Below, piece after piece: positions 21,470-34,000 of a DNA stretch of 64,000 bases. This DNA comes from Heterohyrax brucei (lineage: Eukaryota; Chordata; Mammalia; Hyracoidea; Procaviidae): assembly GCA_028571685.1 (NCBI GenBank), contig CM053143.1, forward strand, positions 158,714,329-158,778,328, read 5' to 3'. The position numbers and the translations under genes were made by a program. Numbering within the stretch: position 1 is the stretch's first letter; every line of letters begins with the position of its first letter. The notes under the pieces were generated by a model. That model saw only the letters and a program-made list of their open reading frames with translations. It made no database searches and was not told the origin of the DNA.

Positions 21470-24400
21470 TATCATTGCATAGTTTCCTTTTAGTATATGT
21501 ACCATACTTGGTTTATCCATTCATCTGTTGATGGCCATCTAGGTTGATTCCATATTTTTGCTATAGTGTACTGTACTGCAATAAACATTCATGTGCATGT
21601 ATCTGTTCATGTGACAGACTTTGTTTCTATATGATTTATTTCGAGCAGCAGGATTATTGGATCAAATGATATATCTGTTTCCAGCTTTTGAAAGAAGCAC
21701 CAGATTTCTTTCCAAAGAGGTTGCACAATTTTGCAATCCCACCAGCAGTGTAGGAGAGTTTCAACCTCTCCACAACCTTTCCAGGATTTGTTGTTTTGTG
21801 TTTCCTGGATGATGGCCAAACTTATTGTGGTGAGATGTATCTAACTGTGGTTTTGATTTGGATTTCTGCGATAGCTGATGAATGTGAGTATTACCTTATG
21901 TGTCTTTGGCTGTCTGGAGGTCCTCTTTGGTGAGGTGTATGTCCTTCTCATTTGCCAGTTTCTTAATTGGGTTATTTACTTGTTTCTTGTTGAGATTTTG
22001 CAGAACCTTGTAGATTATGGAGATCAGACATCAGCCCAACATCTAGTTGCAAATATTTTTTCCCATTCTGTAGATGGCCTTTTAACTCTTTTGATAAAGT
22101 CTTTGCATGAGCAAAAGTGTTTGCTTCTTAGTAGTTCCCATTTACTTATTTTCTCTTCTGTTGATTATGCTTTGTCAGATTTTGAAGTATGTCTAAGCTG
22201 TGTATTAGCGCTTCTGTTGTTAATCATATTTTTTCTTGCGTGATCTTTATCATTTCAGGTTTGGTATTTAGTTCTTTGAGCCATCTTGAGTTGATTTTTT
22301 TGTAAGGTGTGAGATACGGGTCTTGTCTCAGCTTTTTGCAGATGGATATTCAATTTTGCCAATACTGTCTGTTAAAGACACTGTTTTTACTCCAGTTTAT
22401 AATCTTAGGACCTTTGTTGAATATCAAATGTTTATATCTCTGGGGTCTCCACTCTGTGCCATTGGTCTAAGTGTCTCTTTTTGTACCTATACTAGACAGT
22501 TTTGACTACTGTGGCAGTGTAATGGGTTCTAAGTCACCTAAGGCCTCCCACTATGTTTCTATTCATCATTGGTGCTTTACTTATGCGGGGCTTCTTCCGT
22601 TCTGAAGTTCATGATTTATTTCTCCATCTCGTAAAATATAACTGGAATTTGTATTGGGACTTCATTGTATATGTAGATTGCTTTGGGTAAAATAGACATT
22701 TTCATACTGGTAAGTCTTCTTATCCACAAGCAAGGTAAGTTTTTCTGTTTATGTAAGGCTCCTTTGGCTTCTTGCAGTAAGGTCTTGCAGTTCTTTCTGT
22801 ATAGGCCTCTTATTTCTCTGGTTAGATTTTTTCCTAGGTATTTTGTCTTCTTGGGTACTATGTTAAATGGTATTGATACACCGACTTATTCTTCAACAAT
22901 CTCTTTATTGATATAACAGAATCCTACTGATTTACTTCTGTTTATCTTATAATCCTAATACGTTGGTGAGTTCTTCTATTAGATTCAGTAATTTACTTAC
23001 GGATTCTTTAAGATTTACCGCATATACGATCATATCATCTGCAAATAGAAAGATTTTTACTCCTTCTTTGCAGATGAAGGTGACCTTTATTTCTGTCTTG
23101 GCTAATTTCTCTCACTAGAACGTTGTACACTGTTGAATAGAAGTGGTGAGAGCAAGTATCCTTGTCTAGTTCCCATTCTCAAGGGGAATTCTTTCAGTCT
23201 CTCTCCATTCAGGGTAATGTAGGCAGTTGTCTTTGTATAAATGTCCCTTATTGCACTGAGGAATTTACCATCTATTTCTATTTTGTTGAGAGTTTTAGCA
23301 TGAATGGGTGTTGGATGTTGTAAAATGTCTTTTCTGCATCAGTTGGCAAAACTAGGTAATTCTTATCCTCTGTGCTATTTATGCGATTGACCACATTAAT
23401 TGTTTTTCTGATGTTTAACCGGGCTTGCATCTCTGGTATGAATACAACTTGGTCATGATGAATTATTTTCTTGATACGTTGTTAAATTCTATTCTATTCC
23501 AGGATTTTGTTGAAGATTTTTGCATCTAGATCTAGATTCATAAGTAGTATTGGTCTCTAATGTTCTTTTTTCCTTTGGGATCTTTACCAGGTTTTCATGT
23601 CAGGGTTATGCTGGCTTCTTAGAATGAATTTGGGAGTATTCCATCTCTTTCCATGCTGTGAAATATCCTCAGTAGTATTAGAGTTAGCTCCTCTCTAAGA
23701 GTTTGGTAGAATTCTCCAGTGAAGCCATCTGGGCAAGGACTTTTTTTGGCTGGTAGTTTTTGGATGTCTTTTTCAATTTCTTCATTTGTGATGGGTTTAT
23801 TAAGTTGTTCTGCTTCACCTTGTGATAATTTTGGTAGGTGATATGAATCAAGGAATTTGTCCATTTCCTCTAGGTTTTCAAATTCATTAGAGTACAATCT
23901 TTCATAGTATTCTTTTATGATGCTTTTGTTTCAGTGGGGTCTGTTGTGACAGCTCCCATCTCACTTCTTATTCGGGTTTTTCGTTTCCTTTTCTGTTTTT
24001 CTTTTGTAAGGTTAGCAAATGGTTTATTAATTTTGTTCTTTTCAAAGAACAAGAACCAGCTTTTGGTTTTCTTAAATTTTTTGATTGTTCTTCTATTCTG
24101 TAATTCATTTAGTTCTGCTCTAATCTTTACGATCTGTTTCCTTCTGGTGTCTGAGGGGTTCCTCTGCTGCTGTCTTTCAGCTTTTTCAAGCTCTAGGATT
24201 AATTCTTTGGTTTGGATCCTTTCTTCCTTCCAGATGTGTGCATTCATTGAGATGAACTGACCTGTAAGCACACTTCTGGTGTATCCCTTAAGTTCTGGTA
24301 GGATGTGTTTTAATTCTCCTTTGATTCCATAAACTTCTTTATTTCATCCTCGATTTTGTCTATAATGCATGGCTTTTTGAGCAAGGTTTTATTCAGTTTC

Positions 24401-25060
24401 CTTGACTCTGAATTCCTACTTATGTTTTTTCTGCTGTTGATTTTGACTATTATGGCTTTATGGTCTGAGAAGATGCTTTGCAATAGTTAAATGTTTTGGA
24501 TTTTGTAGAGGCTTGCTTTATGTCCTAGCACATGGTCTATTCCGGAAAATGCTCCAAGTCCACTGGAGAAGAAGGTGTGCTTACCTGTTGATGGGTGTAA
24601 AGTTCTGTGTATGCTGATGAGGCCTAGCTGGTTAATTGTCTAAATATGATCTTCTGTATCTTTACTGAGTTTTTCTCTGGATAATCTGTCCATTACCAAA
24701 AGTGCAGTGTTGACGTCTCCAACTATTGTGAAATGATATGTCTTATTTTTCAATTTTGTCACTATTTTTTCAAGCTCTGATGCATAAACATTTAATATTG
24801 TTATATCCTGTTTGTGTATTGAAACCTTCAGCAATATGTAATGACTATCCCTGTCCTTGATGGTTGATCTTACATTAAAGTCTATTTTATGTGAAATTAG
24901 TAGTGCCACTCCTGCTCTTCTTTGTATCTTGTTGGCTTGAAGTATTTTTCCATCCTTTGATTTTTCACTTGTTCATAGCTTTGGGTCTAACATAAGTTTC
25001 TTATAAACAGTATATAGACAAATCATGTCTGTTGATCCAGGATGTCACTTGTTGTCTTTT
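21470..25060 (-). pseudogene. L1 ORF2 relic (endonuclease-RT)
   Basis: The N-terminal endonuclease is recognisable near 24640-24909 (AILLISHKIDFNV-like text, GDVNTALLVMDRLSREKLSK replacing the usual GDFNTPLS). The linker/RT follows at 24271-23619 ([15 protein letters not shown]), FADD lies near 23040, and the Cys-rich C-terminus is at 21819-21607 (NNKSWKGCGEVETLLHCWWDCKIVQPLWKEIW). The Trp codon lost in two younger copies after 'EWIGKL' is intact here. More decayed than the L1 at 30066-37279. No function expected. Confidence 0.8.
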
Positions 25061-25599
25061 TATTGGAGTGTTCAGTCTATTTATAGTCAGTGTAATTATT
25101 GATAAGTATGCATTTAATGCTATTGTTTTGAGTCCTTTAGTTTTGTGTTGCTGATGCTTTCTATGCTGTTCTTAATATTCTTTTCTGGGCCATTCTTCTT
25201 TGTGAATTGACTTCATCTTTTTTCAGTGTTGGTTTTGTGTTTGTCGAGACTCTTGTATTATGTTTCTTGTTTTGACATGTCACATTATTTTTAGTTTGTT
25301 TATTTTGTTTTGCAGTTATCCTTATGATTCCCCTTACTATTCTAAGTTTAAACCAGACATTAACTTCTGCATATATATTTTTTAAATTTCCTCTCCATCT
25401 GGGTTATAACTACTATAATATATGCTTTTTTAGTGTGATGATGTCTTTGTTTCCATGTTAGGATGACTGCTTCCCTTCTTTTGATATTATAGCATTGATT
25501 GAGCTTTGTGACTTCCCCAACTAAGTAGGATTCTGGATCCTGTGTCCTGTATTACCTCCTTAAGTATACACTTAATGTTTTTGTTTTTCTAAGCAAAGA

Positions 25600-26478
25600 G
25601 CTTCTTTCAGTATTTCTTGTAGTTTGGGTTTGGTTTTTTACAGTCTCCAAGCTTCTGTTTATCTGCAAATGTCTTAATTTCACTGTCATATGTGAGAGAC
25701 AGTTTTGCCAGATATGTAATTCTTAGTTAAAACTTGTTTTTTTTTTTCTCTTTCAAGGCTTTGAATGTGTCATTTCACTACCTTCTTGCCAACATCTTTT
25801 CTGCCAAAGTCAGAAAAAAGCACACAGGGCTTCTTTCTGAATGTTAGCTTTGCTTTAAGCCTTGCTTTCTTTAAGAGAATCTGCTTACGTTTCATTTTAT
25901 TAAGCTTGATTAGAATATGTCTTGGTGTCTTTCTTTTGGGGTCTACTTTTTGTTCCATTCCATACGCTTCTTGAATACCTATATTCTTTCATAATTTCAA
26001 GGAAGTTTTCTGTCAGCAGCTCTACAATCATACTCATTGTATTTTTAGCTATCCCTGCCTGTTCAGGAACTCCAGTTATTTGTAGATTATTCCTCTTAAC
26101 AGAGTCCCACATGTTTCTTAATGCTTCTTCATTTTTCTTATTTCTTTTCTCTGATTTCTCCTCACAAATGCTGGTGTCAGTTTCTCTATCCTCAAGATTA
26201 CTAACTCTGGCTTCTGTATTCTCATTTCTGCTCTTTTGACTTTGAATTAAATTGTCTAATTCTGTAATTTTGTTATTGTTCTGCTAAATTTCAGATCATT
26301 GATGTTCCATCAGTTCAAATAGCTTACTTAATTTTTCATTTTGTTCTGCTGCATTTTGTTAAATCTCTATGAGGGTTCTGCATTTAATTATTTTGTACTC
26401 AACTTCTGATAGTTTCAGAACTTCCTCTTGATCTGGGAAGTGTTTTGATTCTTTATTTTGGGAGTTTTCCAGAGTCAT
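25600..26478 (-). pseudogene. L1 ORF1 relic
   Basis: L1 ORF1 encodes a trimeric RNA-binding chaperone (coiled coil, RRM, C-terminal domain). Reversed text shows the start region, the RRM-proximal 'NNLQITGVPEQ' (about 26085) and the C-terminal domain region 'PKRKTPRHILIKLNKMKRKQ..RLKAKLTF' (25942-25840). Frames are interrupted repeatedly. Confidence 0.75.
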
Positions 26479-27593
26479 GGTGTACTGCTTCTTTAAACGG
26501 TTAACTACAGATTGTTGTCTTCATGCCATCTAGTTTCTATTTGATTTCTCTGGTGTTACCTCAACAGGAGCTGAGGCAAAGTTCTAAGTGGGGATTGGTC
26601 ATCACCTGCCTCTGTGTGCTATAGTTACTGCCCACAGGTGAACTCTCTGGGGTCACAGGCTTTGCCTCCTGGCTGGTAAAGACTCTACCCTACTAATGGA
26701 GTCACTGGGGGGCTGTCAGCAGATGCTATAATGTGGATCACTGAAGGGTGGAGGAGACCTTGCCAGGCCACTCAGCAATCAGTTCTCCAGGTGGTTTTAT
26801 TTCAAAAATGTACTTTAATTCTAAGCAAGGAGCTGTCCCCAGCAGCTGCTGAAACAGTCAGATCCTCAGGTGTGGCAGGCCCTATCTTCTGGCTGACAAC
26901 AAAAGCACTTTATAGGCCATCTTCAGATGCTATGATGTGGTTCGAAGCAGGGAGAGGTTATAGCCTTGCTGCCACCCTCTGCTAGTCCCCACCCGTGACT
27001 CTAGACACCACTGTCTTAAATTCAGCTTTTCTGTTGGAGAAGTACTTTCCCAACAGAGGCTGCCACTCTGTGTGAGAATTAGCCCCCTGCCCCCCAGCTA
27101 AGAACTCCGTGTGGGTGGCTCTGCCTCCCAGTTCACCAAGATGGCATCCTGACCAAGCTGCCCTTCCTGCCCTAGCTGCCCTGAAACAGCAGAATCTATA
27201 GCACCCTCAGAAAGAGAGGGTGGAGGGGCTGTGGTGCCCTTAGTCTGCAGCTAGCCTCTCAATATGTGGCTATCCCAAGCACAGTCTCTCTGCTGCACTA
27301 TATGCTGTTCACTTAAGCACTACAGTTCAGCATACTAGCTGGCTCATGCCCAGTCCCAGCCTCCTGGATAACAAAGAAGGCATCAGTACCTGCAGTCCTC
27401 CTAAATGGTGAGTCATCAGAAGCAGGGATCAATGTGCTTCTGCCTTATCTTTGAGCGAGGTAGTTACCATATTACTGGAGCCTAGGGCTCCTCAGGTGTC
27501 CAGCCTGCTGCATTCATTTATTATTCTGGGCCTTAGTGCTCAGAAGGAATTTAGAGGATGTGTGTCTAGCCTGCTGTCTTGGCCCTGCCTGTT

Positions 27594-28288
27594 GGAATTC
27601 CTATTCTTACCTATGTTTTTGATAATTTGTTATAATCCACACTCAAATGAGTTTGTAGAACCAATAATACACAGAAAAATATCCTTCTGCCTTCACTCAG
27701 AATCCATTTGATATCAGTAAGGACATCCCTTGTTCCATGTCTTCTTCTGAATCTGGCTTGGATTTCTGGAAGCTCCTTGTTGAAACAATGTTACAAGTGG
27801 TTTTAGAAGATCTTCAGCAAAATTTTCCTTGTGTGTGATAAAAATGATAATGTTTTATAATTTTTGCATTCTGTTGGCATACCTTTCTTTGGAATAGAGG
27901 CATAAACATTGATCTTGTCCAATCATTTGTTCAGTTAGATATATTCCAAATTTTTGGGCATAAATGCGGGAGCACCTCCAGTGCTGCATCCAGTTGTTGA
28001 AACATCTCAAATGATATTCTGTCAGTTCCTGGAGATGTGGTTTTTGCCAATGCCTTCAGTGTAACTTGTACTTCTTCCTTTGGTACTATTTCTTCTTGCT
28101 CATATGCTGTATCCTGACATGGTTGAATTCCACCCAATTGTTTTTTGTGTAGTGACTCTGTATTCCTTCCATATTTTTTTGTTGCTTCCTTCATCATTTA
28201 ATATTTTTCCCATTGAATCCTTCAGTTTTTCAAGTTGATGACTGATTTGTTTTTTTCTTTAGTTCTTTCAGCTTGAGAAGTGCTGCAT
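27594..28288 (-). mobile_element. RTE/BovB-clade LINE, segment right of the L1 insertion
   Basis: Continues the copy at 20140-20401: 'gttataatccacactcaaatg', then reversed RT fingers text. An 88-codon frame (27931-28197) reads EVQVTLKALAKTTSPGTDRISFEMFQ, with the RTE 'SPG.D.I..E.FQ' motif. The copy stops near 28288 at a MaLR-like LTR. Confidence 0.85.
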
Positions 28289-28289
28289 C

Positions 28290-28705
28290 TATCTTCATTG
28301 TCTAGGAGGCTGTAAGTGCAATCTTAGTCTGTGGGTGCTAAGACTTTGTCTTTCAGTAGGCTCTAGGGGAAACACTTTGCCATTAATTTTCCTCTGGTCT
28401 GACAGCTTCTCAGTGCAGGTGCCCTGGAACAAAAAGATGTGTCTGTTCTTCTGGCATTTATTTCTTGGTGGTGTTATGTCCCCTTTTTCTCTCCTTACTT
28501 TTCTCTTTTATATCTCAAAAGAGACTCACCTAATTTTGTATATTGAGTCCTGCGTCATTATCATAACTGCCTCTCCTTCCGCCTAATTAGCACCATAGAG
28601 GTAGCATAAAAAACATGTAGAAAAATCGTAGTAGATGACAAAATGGTGGACAAGGACACAGTACTGGAAGTAATGGGCTAATCAAGTTAACCCATTTTTT
28701 GTGAA
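28290..28705 (-). mobile_element. MaLR-like solo LTR
   Basis: Reversed LTR with 'ttttcctctggtctgacagcttctcagtgcagg', 'ctcttttatatctcaaaagaga', 'attgagtcctgcgtcattatcataactgcc', and 'gatgacaaaatggtgga'. Same family as the copies at 6228, 37671 and 40018. Broken. Confidence 0.7.
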
Positions 28706-30048
28706 CACAATTCAGTCAATTATATGCATGTAGAATAACTGTTCAGAATAAACCTTGTGCTCAAATTTTACTGATTTTCTATCATTTTTCACACTACTAA
28801 AATGTTAAGTTAATTCAAGATTTGGAACAAGGACATCTGGCTACTGAGATGGTGATCTTAACAACAAAACAATATTTGCCTCTTTGGTTGTTCTCTTCTT
28901 CTTTGGTTACATGTTATTTTAAAAAACTTTTTTCTTAATTAGAATTGCTAATAAATTTAGTGTTTAGTCTTTTTAAAATGTGGTTCAAGATGTTAACAAA
29001 GTTATCATCAGTTGTTAGATATTTTTATTTGTTATTATCTTTTAAGTAATGTATGTACAATATCATGAAAATGTGCCTCTCCTAGGTCCTGCTGCAGGAG
29101 CTGTGACTGACTGACATCAGCGTTCACATCTGAGCCACAGTTCTGAGGCTGCTACAGCCAATGACTGAATAGAAACATAAAAGAGCTACTAATGCAGGTC
29201 TTCTCCTGTGAGTCAGGTATCTATTTCAAAATTCAAAGACTTTCTATTGTTAGCCAAGTGAAAAAGAGGAGAGATATGGTATATCATAAACACTCTGTAG
29301 AGAGAGAAAATATGATTCTTATAATAAGTCTGCAAAAAATTTATTACATAATATTGTTAGTTTCACAGGTTTTATTTTTCCATTTAAACAAAATTTAGCT
29401 TATTCATTAGGGGAGTGATTTTGTTTATTCTTTTATTTGTGTTTCACAATACATGTGTTAGGTCAAGAGCAACACTGTGGCATCTGACTTTGACCTTTAA
29501 AGTCCATGGATGTTTAGCTCTAGTCTAACAAATTTCCTTTTGCAGTACCTGGTTGCTATCCCTACTTGTTATTGTGTTGTTATCATGCCTGGATAACTGT
29601 TGTAAAAAACAATGTGATATACACACTTTATATTTGAATGAAAGTCATTACAAAAGTTTATTATACCAATTCTTAGTGATTCACATTTGCCACTGTGGCA
29701 GTGGTTTAGCATCTCATTATGGATAAATTCTGAGTACTTAAAAGAGAGTAATAGAAACCCACTTCAGTAAAAAATACAGAAACTTTTTGGCAAATGTGCA
29801 GTATTTTCAAGGAAAGTGTACTCTAGGCTTAGATATTCATTCTTTGGAAAGGATATAATTTTGGTCTTTATTTTATGGATGCAACCCTAAAATTTTAATA
29901 TGATAACAGTAGTTCTGCAATGGTTAACAATTTAAGAAGTGCCCTAGATCTTATTTTTATTCCCAGAAAATACTAAAACTTGAAAATGATAAAAATAATC
30001 ACTGACTGATGTAACCTGTATTCCCTTTTCTATATTTCTGAAAAGGTT
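28706..30048. other. Unique AT-rich DNA
   Basis: About 1.3 kb with no recognised repeat or gene. Confidence 0.5.
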
Positions 30049-30065
30049 ATCCACTGATCTTTCTT
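30049..30065. repeat. Target site duplication, left copy
   Basis: 'atccactgatctttctt', identical to 37280-37296 and flanking the full-length L1. Confidence 0.95.
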
Positions 30066-31049
30066 TTTTATTTATTTATTTATTTTATTTTTATTTTTAT
30101 TTAACATAACTGAGTGAAAATGTACATTCACATATAAATTTACATGCCCTCCTATATGCAGGTTCCACTGGTCTCCCTGTCCGGTGACAGCATACCACTC
30201 CTCTCTGCTCCATACATGTCTCATCCTCCCAACAGTCTCCTTTCCCCTCCGGTCCATCCACTCCCCTTCCTCCAGCCAGAGGTCAGCAAGATGACATCCT
30301 ATAGATGTATAGAACCATAAAGTGCTTCCAATATATGGTTACTCTGCATTGCCAAGTCCAATCCATTCCTGTCCAAAGAGTGGAACTTTGTTATAATTTA
30401 TGGGAAAGGGCAGCATCAGGGCAGGGGGCCATGCTCTCAGAGGAACCCCAAAACCGCTGGAGCATCAATTGAGGTCTTTTAGTGGAGATCTCCTGATGCA
30501 ACTCCTTATTCTTGTGTTGCCAGTGAGACTCCTCTCTGTGAACTCCATCGTGGCTATAACTGGTGGTGGCCGGGCACCATCCGGTTCTTCCGGTCCCCAG
30601 TCGATGCAGGCACCCACTCTTGGGGGTCTCTCCTTCTTCTCGGTTGTCTTTACCGCATGTCATTTTGGCCCTTGGTGAGAATCCGTTCCTGTTGAGTTGG
30701 GACCATTTGCTGTGTCTTCAGATGGTACCCTGACAGCTTTCAAGACCCCAGATGCCACTCACCAATGTGGGGTGCAGAGAGCTCTCTTAGCAAAACGCTA
30801 GTTGTGCCAGTTGGCCTGGAATTCGCCTAAGAGCATGGTCCCCTGCCCCCTGCCCCAGCTACACTATCCTTTTACTATTGAGTTAAGATGGAAGGAGTAC
30901 TCAAGTTATGCTGAAGTCCACTTAATGTTGTTCTTGTTCCTAATGTGTGCTGTCACCGCTTTCTCCCAACTAGATTTCTAGTAACTAACTAAACTAGACC
31001 CTCACCCTCACCCTCCCTCCCTCCCCTTCCTTGCAGCTGTCAAAGAGTC

Positions 31050-34000
31050 TTTTCTTCTATATACAAGTCTGTTTTTGAGATCTTATCGTAGAGGTCTCGT
31101 ACAGTATTTGTCCTTTTGTTGCTGACTACTTTCACTCAACATAATGTCTTCCAGTTGAAACCAAGTTAGGAGATGTTCCCTGGAATCATCGTTATTCTTT
31201 ATCATTGCGTAGCGCTCCATTGAGTATATGTACTACAGTTTACCTATCCATTCTTCTATTGTTGGGCATCTGGGTTGATTCCATCTTTTTGCTATCACAG
31301 AATGTGCTGCGATAAACATTCTGGTACATGTGTCCATTGGTGTGAAAAGCCTTGAATCTGTAGGATATATTCCAAGTAGTGGAATTACTGGGTCAAATGA
31401 TATATCCATATCCATTTTTTTAAGGAAGCGCCAGATTGCCTTCCAAAGAGGCTGGACCATTTTACAACCCCACCAACAGTGTAGGAGGGTTCCACTTTCT
31501 CCAAAGCCTCTCCAGCATTTGTTGTTTTGTGTTTTCTGGATCATGGCCAATCTTGTTGGGGTGAGATGGTATCTCATTGTTGTCTTGATTTGAATTTCTT
31601 TAATAACTAAAGATCGTGAACATGTCCGCATGTGTTTTTTGGGTGCCTGGATCTCCTCTTTAGTGAAGTGTCTGTCCATCTCCTCTGCCCATCGCTTAAT
31701 TGGACGGTTTATCTTCTTCTTATTAATATTTTGTAGTATCTTATAGATTATGGAGATCAGGCATTGGTCTGACATAGAGTAGCCAAATACCCCATTCTGT
31801 GGGTATTCTTTTAATTCTGTTAATAAAGTCTTTGGATGAGCAGAAGTGTTTGATTCTTAATAGTTCCCATTTATCTATTTTCTCTTCTGTTGATTGAGGT
31901 TTCTTTGACAGATTTTGGAGTCTGTCCTTATTGTGTATTAAAACTTCCATTGCTGTTCCTACCTTTTCTTGAATGAGCTTTATAGTTTTAGGTTTGATAC
32001 TTAGGTCTTTTATCCAGTTGGAGTTGGTTTTTGTATAAAGTGTAAGAAATGGATCTTGATACAGTTTATTGCAGATGGATAACCAATTTTACCAGCACCA
32101 TTTGTTGAAGAGACTGTTTTTACCCCAGTTTAATGTCTTAGGGCCTTTGTTGAATATCAACTGTTCATAGGCAGGTGGTGTCATCTCTGGGGTCACAATT
32201 CTGTTCCATTGATCGATCTGTCTGTTCTTGTACCAGTACCAGGCTGTTTTGACCACTGTGGCAGTGTAGTATGTTCTAAGGTCGGGTAATGAGAGGCCTC
32301 CCAGTGTTTTCTTCTTCTTTAGCAGTACCTTACTTATCTGGGGATTCTTCCCTTTCCAAACAAAATTGGGGATTTCTTTCTCCATCTCATTAAAAAATGA
32401 TGCTGGAACTTGTATTGGGATTGCATTATATAAATAAATTGCTTTGGGTAAAATAGACATTTTCACAATGTTAAGTCTTCCTGTCCATGGGCAGGGTAGG
32501 TTTTTCCATTTATCTAAGTCTCTCTTAGTTACTTGTAGTAAGGTCTTGTAGTTCTCTTTTAAAAGCTCTGTTGTTTCTCTGGTTAGATTAATTCCTAGGC
32601 ACTTTGTCTTCTTAGGGGCTATCGTAAATGGTATTGATTTGATAATTTCCTCCTTAACAGTCTCATTGATGGTATAAAAGAAACCTACCGATTTTCTTAT
32701 GTTTATCTTGTATCCTGAGACTTTGCTGAACTCTTCTATCAGTTTGAGTAGCTTGCTTATAGATTCCTTGGGGTTCTCTGCATACACAATCATATCATCT
32801 GCGAACAGGGAGATTTTATCTTCCTCTTTGCCAATGCAGATGCCCTTTATTTCTTTGTCTTGTCTAATTGCTCTGGCTAGAACTTCTAGCACAATGTTGA
32901 ATAGGAGCGGTGACAGTGGGCATCCTTGTCTAGTTCCTGATCTCAAGGGAAAGTCTTTCAGTCTCTCTCCATTCAGGATGATGTGGGCAATTGACGTTGT
33001 ATAAATGGCCCTTATTATGTTGAGGAATTTGCCGTCTATGCCCATTTTGCTAAGAGATTTTAGCATGAATGGGTGTTGGACTTTATCAAATGCCTTTTCG
33101 GCATCAATGGACAAAATCAGGTGATCTTTGTCTTTTGTGTTATTTATGTGGTTAATCACTTTAATTGTTTTCCTGATGTTGAACCAGCGTTGCATCCCTG
33201 GTATGAATCCCACTTGGTCATCATGGATTACTTTCTTTATATGTTGTTGTATTCTATTGGCAAGAATTTTGTTGAAGATTTTTGCTTCTAGGTTCATGAG
33301 TGATATCGGTCTGTAGTTCTCTGTCTTTGTTGGATCATTCCCTGGCTTAGGTATCAGGGTTATGTTGGCTTCATAGAATGAGTGTGGGGTACTCCATCCC
33401 TTTCTATACTGTGAAATAGTCTCAATAGTATTGGGGATAACTCTTCTCTAAATGCTTGGTTGATTTCTGCCGTGAAGACATCTGGGCCCGGACTTTTTTT
33501 GGTTGGCAGTGTTTTGATGATCTTTTCAATCTCTTCCTTTGTGATGGGTTTATTAAGTTGTTCTGCTTCACGTTGTGATAATTTGGGTAGGTGGTATGAG
33601 TCAAGGAATTGGTCCATTTCCCCTAGGTTTTCAAATTTGTTAGAGTACAGTCTTTCATAGTATTCTGTTATGATATTTTTGATTTCTGTTGCATCTGTGG
33701 TGACAAGTCCCCTCTCATTTCTAATTTGGGTTATTTGTTTCCTTTCCTGCTTTTTTTTAGTAAGTTTAGCCAGTGGTTTGTCAATTTTGTTGATCTTTTC
33801 AAAAAACCAGCTTTTGGTCTTTTCAATTTTTTCAATTGTTTTCATATTCTCTTACTCATTTAGCTCTGCTCTAATCTTTATTATCTCATTTCTTCCAGTG
33901 CCCAAGGGGTTCCTCTGTTGTTCTCTTTCTACTTGTTCAAGCTGTAGAGTTAGTTCCTTGATTTGGTTTCTTTCTTCCTTCCAGATGTGTGCATTTATGG

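Larger units (their letters stand above)
20402..27593 (-). mobile_element. Full-length L1 LINE, old, inserted in RTE
   Basis: A ~7.2 kb minus-strand L1. The 3' end is at 20402 (T-run), the 3' UTR runs to about 21470, ORF2 from about 21470 to 25060, ORF1 from about 25600 to 26478 (ATG reversed at 26476-26478, followed by a reading similar to other ORF1 starts), and the 5' UTR to 27593, where 'aagacagcaggctagacacac' (reversed) gives the conserved 5' end. The ORF2 FADD box is at about 23034-23048. Both ORFs are broken in many places. Flanking 12-bp sequences, 'ggaatacctatt' (20391-20402) and 'ggaattcctatt' (27594-27605), differ at one base and fit a target duplication. Confidence 0.9.

Noticed and set aside
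31233-31775. 180-codon minus-strand frame as an independent gene
   Set aside because: It is the ORF2 C-terminal Cys-rich region of the same L1, in a shifted frame.
32089-33297. 402-codon open frame as a possible host gene
   Set aside because: It is the RT domain of the L1 at 30066-37279, with [13 protein letters not shown] and FADD motifs and both L1 ends around it.
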